Assembly (NCBI GenBank): GCA_944548615.1 | Contig: OX155967.1 | Span: 7,323,024-7,387,023 of the forward strand | From: Micropterix aruncella | Lineage: Eukaryota > Arthropoda > Insecta > Lepidoptera > Micropterigidae | DNA: 64,000 nucleotides | Reading direction: 5' to 3' | Shown: piece by piece, positions 21,747 to 34,459 of the stretch | How positions within the stretch are numbered: position 1 is the first letter of the stretch | How the letters are laid out: each line of letters begins with the position of its first letter | Notes under the pieces: model-generated | Database searches by the model: none | What the model was told of the DNA's origin: nothing | What the model saw: the letters and a program-made list of their open reading frames with translations, nothing else | Made by a program: the position numbers and the translations under genes

Positions 21747-22140
21747 GTTGTAACGGACCATAAGTCCACTACATACGATCAACAAATGCATCGATTTCCA
21801 GTGAAATCCACTCACACAATTCAGCTATTATTTTGACTCGTGCACCTATGAATCAGCACGATGAAACAATACTTTTACTCAGAATATTTCAAATTGCATC
21901 ATTCTCTAGATACTAGGAGCACACATACAATCCTCATCCACTCTCCTACATAACCGCCGTCGCGCAACCCTCGCGTCTCGATAAAGTAATCCGGGCACTC
22001 GATAATTCGGCAAGCGTTATAACTGGCAATATTCAATCGATTCAATCAATAAATATCTCCTGCTTCATCAAAACCGCCTTTAAATACGGAGATAACTCGT
22101 AAGTTAACACCACCACCTCACATCGAATAATTTGGAGTTC
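21747..22140 (-). mobile_element. Family L (LTR-like) fragment, inverted
   Basis: The plus strand starts TGTAACGGACCATAAGTCCA and continues through CAACAAATGCATCGATTTCC, ACTAGGAGCACACA, AAATACGGAGATAACTCGTA and CACCTCACATCGAATAATTT. It is the reverse complement of most of 55304-55866 but lacks that copy's internal ~130 bp, and is cut at about 22140. Confidence 0.6.
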
Positions 22141-22141
22141 A

Positions 22142-22240
22142 TCATTAACTATAGATATTAAAGAGAGTAGTACTATAGAGATTAAACGCGGTACTATAGA
22201 TATTAAGACAGCGGTACTATAGATATTAAAGAGAAGATAC
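22142..22240. repeat. Short tandem repeat, GGTACTATAGATATTAA unit
   Basis: Four imperfect units containing ACTATAGA(G/T)ATTAA separated by variable spacers, between the L fragment and the LINE tail. Confidence 0.5.
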
Positions 22241-23073
22241 TGGATAAATTCGAAAGGCTACAAAATATCTGCATACGATATATATTCGACTTGCGTAAAT
22301 TTGATCACGTAAGCGAATATCGCGATGGACTTCACTGGCTTCGAATTCGTGAGCGCAGAAATCTGCATGCCCTCTCACTCCTTTATAAAGTCCTAAATAG
22401 TCCCATAGCACCTCCTTACCTTAAAGACCTCTTTCTCCCGTTAGGAAGTCATGGTGTTCCACTCAGGTCAAGTCAGGACAACACCATAGCAATTCCACTA
22501 CATCAGTCTTCTTTTTTCACTAACTCATTTAGCGTCCATTCTGCTCGACTTTGGAACCAGCTTCCGCATGCTATTCGTCATGCAACATCTTTGCCCTGTT
22601 TCAATGCGTTACTGAAAAAACATTTTCTCCCTCAAAATATCAACTAAGAACCGACCCTCCCCCTATCCCCTCCCCCCTTCCCCCTTTCGTTGGGTTGTTG
22701 ACTGGATAGCAGCATAAGAACTTTGTAATGTCATCATTTTATATAAGCAGTTATTTTTAATATTATTTTTCTGTAGTTTCTATGTATTTATTATTATTAT
22801 ATACATATATTATATTATAAATTATATTTTTTATGTATGTATGTATATGTATGTATGTTTGGATGTATGTATATGTATATTTATGTGTATATGTTTATGT
22901 ATGTGAGCTGTATTGTTACTTTTATTTAATATTACACGGTTGGCTGTAAGAAATCGCGAAACGATAAGCCCGCCGTTTGTACTAAGTTAAAATAGCATTT
23001 AAGTTTTCTTTACCTATGTAATTATTTTTGTTAGTACAATAAAGGTATTTTTCATTTCATTTCATTTCATTAA
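22215..23073 (+). pseudogene. LINE C-terminal remnant, LINE-C-related
   Basis: The frame from about 22215 to 22647 reads KILDKFERLQNICIRYIFDL, RKFDHVSEYRDGLHWL, RIRERRNLHAL, PPYLKDLF, FSVHSARLWNQLPHAIR, and a stop. The order RLQN.CIRYI / W....R / YL / ARLWN.LP is the C-terminal tail of Jockey/CR1-like LINEs and parallels LINE-C at 52868-53612. The 3' region contains many TATG repeats and ends at an ATTTC-repeat tail (about 23054-23073), so the 3' end is intact and the 5' end truncated. The reverse transcriptase and endonuclease are missing. Confidence 0.7.
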
Positions 23074-23366
23074 CAAATGCCCGTTCTGCTATCTATATAA
23101 ATCTTCCTCAAAATGTAGAGATGTGACAATACTAGATGCTTTTTCTGATTATCGCAAGGATACACAAACGATTCTCTTGAAAGTTATCCTGAAACGTTAT
23201 CATCGAGAATATATTATTATTCAGGAGCAGCAGAGGGAGGTCGCGTTGAAAGTTTAGGGTAGTCGTAATTTTGTATATCTCCTGAGCGTTCAAGTAAAGA
23301 AACAGCAAGATAGGACAAATTGATTTTTTTTTCTATGTGACATTTATTATATGTGCTAGATGACTG

Positions 23367-23460
23367 TGTGAGGGTGGCCACCCTTCACTAGACTCCAATT
23401 TCTCGTGAGCGAAGGGTGGTTCTCATCAAGAAGTTTTCTCCGTATTGAAAGTCGTTGTTG
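23367..23460 (+). mobile_element. Possible LTR-like start related to family L
   Basis: TGTGAGGGTGGCCACCCTTC, AGACTCCAATTTCTCG and GAAGGGTGG parallel the start of the 55304 element (TGTGAGGGACCACCCCTCAC, AGACTCCAAATTATTCG). I could not find a matching CA end or target duplication; sequence to about 24050 may belong to it. Confidence 0.3.
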
Positions 23461-24336
23461 TTGAAGTTGAAGTGTCAGAAGGTATGTGATCGGTTGCCAG
23501 TTTGTAACGCCTTGTTTGATAATTCGCAGTGTGTAGGTAGTGTGGGCTCGAGGTGATGTCGTGGTTGTTTATCCGAAGTGTGAAGCGCCGCGATAGATTT
23601 GAAGCTAATGATGATCGCGTATACTATGCGTAGTTGTTGTTGACTCGAAGATAAAGAAGAGCGCGAGTACTTGTAGCGGGCGACGGCCGCTGAGAGGATG
23701 ATGATGATGTGTAGGCGCGGTAACTGTCCACTAGGGGAATGATATTGATCGATCGAAATGTACTGCGTTTTATATCGTGTGAATGATGCAATGGTCACTG
23801 TGTGGGGGAAATTAATTGTGTCAAATTGGATCGATCAGAAGAAATGGCATTAGTCATCGGTTGACTGTGCATAAAATGCCGAATTTAGTTGGAATTCAAT
23901 TGCAGTTGGCTCGTGTATGTTTGAGCGTATTTGCGGTTTCGATTCTATAGAAATTAGTTCTTTTGTTGTGGGTATGTGGGCGAAGTCCTTATATGACTCC
24001 CTCGCTAGTAAAGTACTTGTATATGACTGTGCTATTAAAAAAATCATCATCAACTAGTAGACTTACCTGTTGGATTTGCCTTCCCCATAGAATGCCATGT
24101 CGAACGGTTTTGAATCGCCTCCGCCCAGCGACCGTGGCAATGCTCTTGTCCGTATAATGGAGCACCGTAAAAATATTACTACTGATTTATCTAGCAAACA
24201 GAATCAAGTTAAGTAGATACAAGAAATTCAGAAAGTTGGGTAGACATCACCATATTCTGGACCGGGTGTTTTAGACGCCATTTTTTAAAATGGCCGACGC
24301 TGTTCTTATGTTGTATGTATTTCTGCTACTGTGACA

Positions 24337-25010
24337 ACTAGAGATGTAGACCACAACGGGCGAAACCGTCACCTCAGGAAATTTTAACAAAATTTAATCG
24401 TTCTGTCTCCCGTGAGGTGAACGCAGAAGACTTAGGACAAAACAGTCAACCGTCAAGCTCCGCCACATGACCGTAAGAAGCCAACGCCTTACCGCGAGAT
24501 AGCCAGGTATGTTACCCACCGGACCGACACTCACTCCCTTACTTCCAATTGTGACCAGATTACTCCGGTCTCTCGATTGGTTACGAGTTCGAGGTCGCTT
24601 GCGCGGTCCTCTCCCTTACGAAGCGGTGAAACGGTGTATACCGAATCTATCGCGGACCACGGCATCCTTTGCCCGGCTGTTACCCAGGATCGTGTAGCCG
24701 ATGGTCGTTTCAAGAGCAGTCGCCGTAAGGTCCGAAACCACCCCCGCTCTATAGGAAACAGTACTGCTTCCAGACTCCCCCGACTGTTAATCAAGAGTGT
24801 GCAATCGATTGGCTTATGCCGCACGGTGCGCAGACCATCCAGGAGCGCCAGAAGGTTGATTCCTAGGGGAAACTAGCCCTAAGGCCAGGGTCCTACCCAG
24901 GCTCACACTTCATGCGTGGAGGCCGCCGGATGGGTGTTGACCAGTGAGTGTGACCAACCCTGTATAGAATGGGTCTTCGTGGCCAACTCAGCGAGGGACC
25001 GTTAGCTCCC
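24337..25010 (+). mobile_element. Retroposon A copy 3 (long form)
   Basis: Starts ACTAGAGATGTAGACCACAA after GTGACA and ends GGACCGTTAGCTCCC. All family blocks are present, including ACGAAGCGGTGAAACGGTGT and the GTGTTGACCAGTGAGTGTGA region. The right-hand flank shows only a weak match to the left (9 of 14), so the target duplication is uncertain. Confidence 0.7.
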
Positions 25011-25059
25011 AATGTGCTGATGCAGTAACGGTCTCTGGATCATCCATGTTGCGAGGTCC

Positions 25060-25330
25060 AACGCCGACTGAACGCTCGGCGAGCGTGTAATGACCCTTCT
25101 TCACAATGGCCGATGCTGGCCAATCATGCTAAGGTGAAAGCGAGTCGGCCATACTATGACGTCAGAAAAATGTATCGGAAAGAGCGAGAGGACATAGGTG
25201 ATGCGGCCATCACTGGCGAATGTGTGGAGCGAGCATAAAGAGTAGTTCGCGCCCACACTCGTGCACGAGCATCTCGCGACGAGGCGGGACACGAGAAGCG
25301 AGACGAGACGAGGCGAGCGTAAAAATGAGG
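25060..25330. promoter_or_regulatory. GC-rich island with a perfect CRE (TGACGTCA)
   Basis: A GC/CpG-rich 270-bp patch in AT-rich surroundings, with TGACGTCA at 25157-25164, the full CREB/ATF palindrome. Many CGAG and GCGAG triplets follow. It could be a promoter, but no TATA box or exon was recognised, and it sits between a retroposon and repeat I. Confidence 0.2.
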
Positions 25331-25569
25331 CATGAGGGACTCTGGTATTTGTGACGAGAAGATAAACATAAATTCCCGAATTCAGCCCATTCGAGTAGGA
25401 TTCGTCTACAGACCTTCTTGTCGAAGTTGAGTCTATTTAGGTGGATCATATCACCAGTATAAACATTCTGATATTGAAAATAGTGACTTTTACACTTTTG
25501 TTTTTGCATGTGTATAAGAGTTATAAATAGTTTTAATATGTGTATCGCTAATTGTAGAAAGAGAACTAC

Positions 25570-25735
25570 TGCTTTTACTTTTCTGGCAAGGAAAGTATTG
25601 TAGACTTCTGTCTGTGTGTCTGTCTGTATGTCTGTGTGTACTCCTCCACGATAGCGCCCAAATGCTTCCTCCGGTTGAGCTGAAGTTTAGCATGCAGGCA
25701 TTATTAGGTCATGGCAAGAGTTGAAAAGATAAAAT
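25570..25735 (-). repeat. Unclassified repeat I, copy 3 (inverted, partial)
   Basis: CTTTTCTGGCAAGGAAAGTA, a CTGTCTGTGTGTCTGTCTG core, CCACGATAGCGCCCAAATGC and GGTCATGGCAAGAGTTGAAA match the reverse complement of 17418-17690. Confidence 0.6.
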
Positions 25736-25769
25736 CAGAGGCAGAAGCGTGAACTGAAATCTTCTCGAA

Positions 25770-26305
25770 TACACGGATTTTATGTTGAATGGCCTTGATT
25801 CTGGATAGCAGGTTGATGCCGTGTATATCGATTTTTCCAAGGCTTTTGACAAAATTAGTCATTCCATCTTAATACGAAGGCTTTTAAGCTTCGGTATACA
25901 TAGTGATCTGCTTAGATGGATCAAGTCCTATATAATAAATCGCAGTCAAGCCGTAGCGATTAAAGGTTACCGCTTTCCTCAGGAATTCCCCAGGGATCCC
26001 ATCTTGGCCCTTTTCTTTTTACCTTATACTTAAACGATATTGGACTCTGTTTTAAGAAATCACATCTCTTGCTTTACGCAGATGATACAAAAATATATAA
26101 AATTATTAAATATCTCGAAGATTGTATAGACTTACAGAAAGATTTATTTATTAGTTATTAGTTTAATTTTGATTGTAATTTTCTCTTCGCTACTATTTAT
26201 AATGTTTTGTAGTAATTAATGGTAATATAGGTCTAGTTGTATTATGTATTATTTTCACACAAATGTATATGACTGTTTTTACCTAAATAAAAAATACTAG
26301 AAAAA
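25770..26305 (+). pseudogene. LINE reverse-transcriptase remnant with poly-A
   Basis: 25815-25975 encodes DAVYIDFSKAFDKISHSIL, SFGIHSDLLRWIKSYI and NRSQAVAIKGY, the palm/fingers region of LINE reverse transcriptases. After one frameshift near 25980 comes GIPQGSHLGPFLFTLYLNDI and LLLYADDTKIYK, with the catalytic YADD. The coding then stops abruptly near 26160. About 140 bp of AT-rich 3' sequence ends TACTAG plus an 11-A run (about 26300). The C-terminal tail of the protein is missing, so the copy has an internal deletion as well as a 5' truncation. Jockey-like by motif. Confidence 0.75.
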
Positions 26306-26310
26306 AAAAA

Positions 26311-26905
26311 ACATACGTGTGGCACTCGGGGACTGCCGCGGTAAAGCTATTTATTGCTTAGCATTTTTAACAACTTATGCAATTATAATTATTTATTTAT
26401 TTTATTTTTTTCTGATATCAGATAACTGCGCTCTATCGGAAAACGTTGAAATTATTTCGAATCATCTGCGGAAGCAAATGATTCGGAATAATTTAAACGT
26501 CTTCCGATTAGAGCGCCGCGCACGATTTTTTTTTCGATAAAGCAAAAAAAACGAATTTTTCAAAAAAATGCGTAGATAAAAAGATAGATAATTAAATTAT
26601 CTTTAAAATGGTGCAGGTTTCATAATAATACGCCAGCAAGAATTTGGGTAGTAGTCGTTTTTATGTTCGGTTAGACCTAATTTCACAAATTAATTTCACT
26701 ATGTAATATAAATAAAATCTGAAATATTCAAATCTAAGAATATTAGGAAAATGTTCTTGTTTAACATATATTTTTTTCGAATCGTAAGCAGTACTCGTTT
26801 AGACGTAATTATCAGTTTAAAATCATTAATTTTCGTTAAAAAATTTCTTCATTCGGTCGCCGCGCTGGCATAGGCCCGCGATAAAAGCTATGCAATAGCT
26901 TAAAA
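26311..26905 (+). mobile_element. Family B element copy 1
   Basis: Starts near TACGTGTGGCACTCGGGGAC, directly after an A run, and ends GCTATGCAATAGCTTAAAAA. GCTATTGCATAGC-type sequence occurs near the start and inverted at the end. A long imperfect hairpin (about 26430-26520; inner arms AAATTATTTCGAATCAT and ATGATTCGGAATAATTT) lies within. Copy 2 is at 31695-32240. It is nonautonomous and its class is unknown. Confidence 0.65.
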
Positions 26906-27518
26906 ATGTGTCAAAACCTTTGGTTTACGTAGCACACGCGATGGCGCTTGGGGCTTCGACGAAAGCGCCTATCCATACGTTCCTTTGGCGTGTATCTGTA
27001 GCGGCAGTAAATACGTGTACTCGTGAGCATTGTAAACAAAACGAGCGAACGGGAACGGGAGATGTAAATCTGGCTGCAAACTCACTGTCTAAATTATTCA
27101 GGGCATGTTACGGGCGGCAGCTGAGCATAAATAGGAGGGCCATACTCCGCCACTTACTAGGCTTTATTACCTAACATAATACAATACATATACGCCCTCT
27201 TAAGAATGTTTAGGAAACAATGGATGCGCACTTTGTATTTAATGTTACGGATTTTCGAATATAATCAAGATACACGTCTCCAAATTGCAAATTCATGTTT
27301 GCCAACAGGAAAGATTCACGATATGGTAGACGTAATACGCCTTGAACATTTTAATTACTTACCCAAAACATAAATTATTTCACGAATTATAATTATTAGA
27401 TATTCACCAATTATTTTCCAAAGTTGTCATTATTCTACGATGGACGTTAAAAAGCTATAATGATGAAATCGAAGACTATCGCGGTTGTTTGACATTATAA
27501 AAAGGTTTAACGACCAAA
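26906..27518. other. Unassigned stretch
   Basis: Includes an 88-codon open frame (26908-27174) with no recognised domain. The first half is moderately GC-rich, the rest AT-rich. Confidence 0.3.
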
Positions 27519-27522
27519 TTTT

Positions 27523-28189
27523 CCCTTCGGCTACCTAACGAACAAATTTGGTTGCACATCAGAACACCGTTAATTACGTAACGACCAATATTGGCGGCTT
27601 GCTCCCGGTGCGCACAGTAATATTATTTTCTAATTCGAACGCATCCTAAAATCCATACCAAATATCTCATTATTACCATAGATACATAAACGGCCGCTAG
27701 AATAATTTCGCGCGTCATTTCGCGGTTATTTCTGGTAAAATTCCATTGTCAAACAACATCATTTTGTTTTTCGAGAAATCATCAAAATTTTTATTGGTTT
27801 TTATGAGTTTATATCTAAATATTTTTGTATGTCAATAAGCAAAACGAAATATTAGATTTGATAAAGAATCTAATAAAGATTACGATAGTATTTACAATTT
27901 TTAAATAGGGTTCCGTATTTTTCCGTAAGACTAGTACATGTTAGAAATGCCGAGTTTTTTTCACTTTTTCGACTTTCTCATATTTATTCACAATTATCTA
28001 ATTGTTTTACAAAATGAAATTTCAATATTCTATATACTAAATTTCAATGCGATCATTAAACAGTTATTATTTTTATGATTTCTATAGCTGTTTCATAGTT
28101 AGAGTACTTTTTGTCGAGCGCGGCGATATTGCAAGAAATTCCAATAAATTGCCGCGGTCTGCCATGAAATTATGCCGCTACTCGAAGGG
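27523..28189. mobile_element. Family E MITE copy 2 (inverted)
   Basis: Ends CCCTTCGGCTACCTAACGAA at left and CTACTCGAAGGG at right, followed by TTAA (28190-28193). The left flank is TTTT instead of TTAA, presumably mutated. The body is the reverse complement of 19227-19879. Confidence 0.75.
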
Positions 28190-28193
28190 TTAA

Positions 28194-29160
28194 AGACGAA
28201 TTTACCGCGTGAATTTTGTAGTAACCAACGTTTCGGAGATGTTGCAACCGCTGTTGTCCAGGGTAGACTGAAGCACCGTCAATCCGTTGTTCCGAGGGTA
28301 GGCAGCAAACCGCTGCTACAGCTCAGATTATAAGTGTTGGGGCGGCGGTTTCGAAGCGCGCGAATTTGGAAAATCCGTCGTGCACACAACACTCACTGTA
28401 TCCTATGTTACGTCCCTGCTTTCGGCGATGGGCATTGTGAGAGCATTTTAAGAAGAGGGTTCCACGTAGTAGATACTTTAAAACCGTCATGTCTGTTGAA
28501 GTTCGGGGTTCTTCTTATTTCAGTGGCTTCGCGGATCATGCGGGGAAATAAATTTCTTCATTGAATAGCACAATGGGATTTGGAAATTGCACCCAGTGGT
28601 TAGTTCCGCTACTTAATGTGTGTTCGCAGATCGCCGATATTAGTTATTATTACCAGAAGTTATAATGAGTTACAAACTCTTTGGAACCATATACAAATAA
28701 ATACTGGCAGACGCAGCTTATGTTTTATAAAACAAAAAGGGATTTCATTTTGTTTTATTTTTGTAATAAGAGTCATTTGTTTGTATGTTGTCGAAGCGTA
28801 TTGGCGATAATATAAAATAATCGAGCGAGTATTTCAAGACTTATGAGATACATTAGGATTCAGTGCTCCCTTATATTCTACTGTTGCAAGTTGATATGCT
28901 GAGCTTAGGCGTGAAAGGAATTCAACTAACGTTGACACTCGCTCGGGTCACCCATCGGTGGCAGTCAAAAAATAAGAAAAAATAATTTTGGCAGACACGA
29001 CATTATAAACCGTCGTGTCACGGTTCATTAGCACGCTTTTATTAGGTCGACCTGTATGTAACTATGTAATGGAATCTAAGGTAACTAATTTAACCATCTT
29101 CCAAGGATCGTAGCGTCATGAAAATTGGCAGCTATATGTAGTTCTGATGACAATACAATA
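28194..29160. other. Unassigned stretch
   Basis: No recognised element. A small hairpin (ACACGAC...GTCGTGT) sits near 28996-29021. Frames of 64-76 codons have no known motif. Confidence 0.3.
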
Positions 29161-29164
29161 ATAT

Positions 29165-29395
29165 GATACTGTCGAACTGATCTGATGATGGAGTCGGAAG
29201 ATATGAACTGGGACTTCATGATGGAACATCGTATCATAGCTGTGTTTGCACTTGTTAGAAAAGTCTTGGAATGAACTTTGACCACGATTAGGTTTCAAGG
29301 TCTGATGATGAGGCTGGAAGATAGGCACTGGCATTCCATGATGGAATAACGTATCATAGCCGTGTGTATGTGAATATCGTATCATAGCCCAAAAG
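29165..29395. repeat. Two-unit degenerate tandem repeat
   Basis: GTCTGATGATGGAGTCGGAA...ACTTCATGATGGAACATCGTATCATAGC recurs about 135 bp later as GTCTGATGATGAGGCTGGAA...TTCCATGATGGAATAACG TATCATAGC (key blocks), plus a third TATCGTATCATAGCC. Confidence 0.6.
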
Positions 29396-29699
29396 CGTGT
29401 TTTTAGTGTTTTTTTAAAAAACTAATAATTTATTATTTTATTGCTGAAGAAGTGAATATTTCGATATGCGTTGCGCATAGTGCTTCATATGATCCGCATG
29501 CGGGTACCTAGAATGCTTTCGGACGCGCAGAAAACACTAGACTGAAGATTTCGATGTACGAGTACATTTCCATAATAAAAAAGTAATAAAATAAATACAG
29601 TCGTAATAAATTTTATTTTGGCTATGCAACGTCATAAATAGTATTTTGGTACTTGAGGGACAAAGGTCTGTACAAAATCCTTACTTATCGAAATCCTTA

Positions 29700-29840
29700 C
29701 TATCGAAATTCTTACATTACATTTACGTCGTGACCAATTGGCGGCTAAAAACCACTCTTGGACGTGTCAAAATATTTGTGTTTTAAGTAGTAAGTCTCAT
29801 TACTGCTTTAATCTTTACTTAACATACATATATTATTTAA
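29700..29840 (-). mobile_element. LINE 3' end, family D copy 3
   Basis: The minus strand reads TATGTATGTTAAGTAAAG, ACTTACTAC, ATTTTGACACGTCCAAGAG, CCGCCAATTGGTCACGACG and a short AATGT tail. It matches 51533-51687 and 53774-53925. Confidence 0.6.
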
Positions 29841-30348
29841 AAAAAATATATAGTATCTAAGAAAATTTGGAACCTACTAAAACTTATTCGTCGTAGAATC
29901 GTATTACAAAACAAATTAAAGGTTTATTTAATAAAATAAGCCTTAGTTCTAATTGATATCTCAGTGAATTCGCGGCACTATCATGCCACGCCAGGCAGTG
30001 GCGCGCCGCCTTGCCAATTTGACAGCTGTCAAAATTACGCGCGAAATTATCTGTTGGTCGACCATCGATCACGTGGGAGTTGATGTCTGATGGATGGTTG
30101 GCATCCATTCCGCATCCGCGTCGCGGCGGCCAATTTGACGCTTGGGAGATATCGGTTACGGGAACTGTGACACTTCCGGCGTGGCGTTTCCTCTTCCCCC
30201 TCATCTATCACCGCTGAGTGGCCACATTAGAAGGGGGAAAATTGTTGAGTCGAGGGGGATCTACGACACTTCCCTTCACTTTTCTTTTTTATGTACCTAC
30301 GGAGGCTTACCTACTTACCTCGTGCATATGTAGGTATGCGATGTGCAG

Positions 30349-31655
<1,307 letters not shown>

Positions 31656-31694
31656 TTTTAATAGACTTCAAAAAAGGAGGAGGTTATTAATTCG
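31656..31694. repeat. Short repeat fragment next to family B
   Basis: AGACTTCAAAAAAGGAGGAG then GTTATTAATTCGGCTGTATC followed by a T run. It looks like the end of another dispersed element, but there is only one copy in the window. Confidence 0.3.
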
Positions 31695-32240
31695 GCTGTA
31701 TCTTTTTTTTTTTTTTAAGCTATTGCATAGCTTTTATCGCGGGCCTAGGCCAGCGCGGCGACCGAATGAAGAAATTTCTTAACGAAAATGAATGATTTTA
31801 AACTGATAATTACGTCTAAACGAGTACTGCTTACGATTCAAAAAAAATATATGTTAAACAAGAACATTTTCCTAATATTCTTAGCTTTGAATATTTTAGA
31901 TTTTGTTTATATTACATAGCGTAATTAATTTGTGAAATTAGGTCTAACCGAACACAAAAACGACTACTACGCAAATAATATCTGGCGTATTATTATGAAA
32001 CCTGCACCATTTTAAAGATATTTTTTTTTAATAATCCTTTTTTTTTGCTTTATCGAAGACGTTTAAATTATTCCGAATCATTTGCTTCCGCAGATGATTC
32101 GGAATAATTTCAACATTTTCCGATAGAGCGCAGTTATCTGACATCAGAAAAAATAAAATAAATAAATAATTTTAATTGCATAAGTTGTTAAAAATGCTAT
32201 GCAATAGCTTTACCGCGGCAGTCCCCGAGTGCCACACGTA
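31695..32240 (-). mobile_element. Family B element copy 2
   Basis: Reverse complement of 26311-26905 with a deletion around the outer hairpin arm. The inner 17-bp hairpin arms (AAATTATTCCGAATCAT / ATGATTCGGAATAATTT, about 32067-32112) are perfect here. An A run follows the minus-strand GCTATGCAATAGCTT end. Confidence 0.65.
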
Positions 32241-32849
32241 TTTTTTTTATTAATGTTTGTAACCTCAGAACTCTGCCATTTACGAACCGATTTGGATTTT
32301 AATTTTTTATTTGAAGGGATATTATGTACTTGCAGATTGGTCCCATTTTTACCAAAATCCTGTTCTGATGATGGATCCACGAGGAATTGAGAAAACTTCT
32401 CAAATATTGTCATATGAAGTTGAAAATGTACATGTCGATTCAATTCCAATGAAAATGTATTTCTTTTTATGGTAAGCATGACCTGATTCTACGCCCTGGG
32501 TTGGCTCCCGACGAGGGGACTCCTTAACGGTCAACAGCACAAACACGTAATTTTGTATATGCATTCAATTGTATTATGCAATGCAACGTAAGTTCATAAC
32601 ATCAAAAGAGTCAGCTCATCGATACCATTGATTTTATAAAATCAATGTCGATACCTTTAAACAAAAATCAGCGCCCCTAGATACGGGTCTCTGACCTAGT
32701 TAGGAATGCGGATAGACATTTTCACCATAGGATGTGCTCAATCCCTCCCAACTAAAGCATAGTATGTTAATGGTGTGTATATGACATAATTATAAAGTTA
32801 TTGTAAATTAATAAATAAATTTTAAAAAATTACGACAACCCGTGGATTG

Positions 32850-33475
32850 TTCGGCCGAAATCAAATTGTTAAAATTTGTTACAACTTTAACGTATACAAA
32901 TTACGCCATACGCGTATGGGGGAATACAATATTTAAATTTGCTGCTTCTCGCTTTTGCGATTATTGCGATTATTGCCTAAAGTACGCTTGACTAAATATC
33001 AAAAAACATTTTTATATATTAGTTTTAAATTGTTCAATGCTTTGTCGTCATCGACGAGAAGACTTGAGATGACAGCATATAAAATCTGCTTGAAAAATCA
33101 GTTAGTCAAACATGCCCTTTACAAACTGGACGACTTTTATGATATTGCGTCCACAATTGCTTGATTATTAATAACCATATTATGACTATACTTTCGCACT
33201 AAATTTTAGATTTTATTGACATTGTTTTTAATTAACCATGTATCAGAATTTTTCTTTTTCATTGTATTGATTATTATTTATTGTTTGATTATTGATTATT
33301 TTGTAAATTTGGCTATTTTTAAGTAATCACCTCTGATTACTATTATTTTTTTTCCTTTTAATTAATTAGAGCGGTTTTGTCATCCGGTAAATTATGATTG
33401 TACAATTTGACATGTTCCTCAGTATTGTGAAATGCTTTTATGGAATGAATAAATGATGATGATGATGATGATGAT
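32850..33475 (+). pseudogene. LINE C-terminal tail with GAT-repeat tail
   Basis: The frame ending at 33164 reads VRLTKYQKTFLYISFKLFNA, STRRLEMTAYKICLKNQLVK, HALYKLDDFYDI and a stop. It fits the last ~60 residues of a LINE protein (lFN.L......F...lk..Ly..eDf). About 280 bp of AT-rich 3' region ends in ATG/GAT repeats (33444-33475). Everything upstream of the tail is lost; the 5' limit is approximate. Confidence 0.55.
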
Positions 33476-34148
33476 TGGAATTTTTAAGTAAGCGGCGACG
33501 TATGTTCGAAATTTAAATCTTCATTGCGTTGTGTCGCTAGTTCGGAATTTCGAATTTCAACGGCTAATTTTCCTGCGATCGCAATTCGATTTTTACACTG
33601 AGAGAGATGGTGCCCTTATTACTTGCCGGAAAAGGCTTGGGTGACATAACCGTTTTTTAAGTTATTTTTCTGTTTGTCTTTGTTCTGATTCCCGATCGTT
33701 TCGGCGCGTCTCACATATCTATTTGAGTAACACCGATCTACATACGTCAGCTGGTATGATCTATGCGTGTCTCTCGTATTATTCACGATAAGCGGGCCAT
33801 CACGTTTTATAACAAGCCGACATTGTCGCCAGTTTCTGAAAAGAACGTCTTTTTCCATATTTTCCGCTTCAGGAGATAACCTGAAAGAGGAGGGGGAGCT
33901 AGAGGGGATGGATAAGGTGATAAGGAGAGCTAGAAGGGGAAAGAGGTGGGGCGGGGGTAGAGAAGCGCCTGCACATAACGACCGAAGAGCCAGTTGGCAA
34001 ATAAGTAAACTACATTCATTCTAGCTCGGTGTAATCTGCGAAGCCTTACAAAGGCAGACGTACCAACAGCTCGCGTACAAATCCGCACGGATATAACCTC
34101 GTGCACTGTGTTAATTTGTCTATTTTCATTTCTTTCCTCTATTGGTAA
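33476..34148. other. Unassigned stretch
   Basis: Purine-rich patch (GAGGGGGAGCTAGAGGGGAT near 33893) and an 85-codon frame without recognisable domains. No repeat match found. Confidence 0.3.
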
Positions 34149-34275
34149 CTAGCTGTTGCCCGCGGCTTCCCCTGCGTAAAGTTTCGAATCAATTAGTCAA
34201 ATTAAGTGGGGTGGTGTTTATTTGCCTTTTAGACGCTACCTTTAGATATGTAACGATCCTTAAGCCTCGTACATG
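34149..34275 (-). mobile_element. Helitron-like 3' end fragment
   Basis: On the minus strand it ends GAAGCCGCGGGCAACAGCTAG before T. Upstream it matches the 3' part of element 2 (GTCTAAAAGGCAAATAAACA, ATTCGAAACTTTACGC). The 5' part is missing. Confidence 0.7.
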
Positions 34276-34440
34276 CAGTCAACAAATGCACTGAATTCCA
34301 GTGAAATGCACTGACACCAATTCAGCCATTGTTCTACCTTGTGCAGCGATGAATCAGCACGATTTTAACTACTGTGTCAAATCAGATACATAGAACAACA
34401 CTTTTACTCGGAATATTTTGGATTGCATCATTTGTCGGCC
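34276..34440 (-). mobile_element. Family L (LTR-like) fragment
   Basis: CAACAAATGCACTGAATTCC, TGAATCAGCACGATTT and AACACTTTTACTCGGAATAT match 21747-22140 in the same orientation and 55700-55860 inverted. Confidence 0.5.
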
Positions 34441-34459
34441 TCTATAATGCGGCGAAAAT

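Noticed and set aside
23367..24157. Full LTR retrotransposon starting at TGTGAGGGTGG
   Set aside because: No second LTR, CA end, target duplication or gag/pol motif; only the first ~90 bp resemble family L.
29022..29110. Repeat related to the left edge of element K (ACACGCTTTTATTA)
   Set aside because: Similarity is limited to about 15 bp and could be chance.
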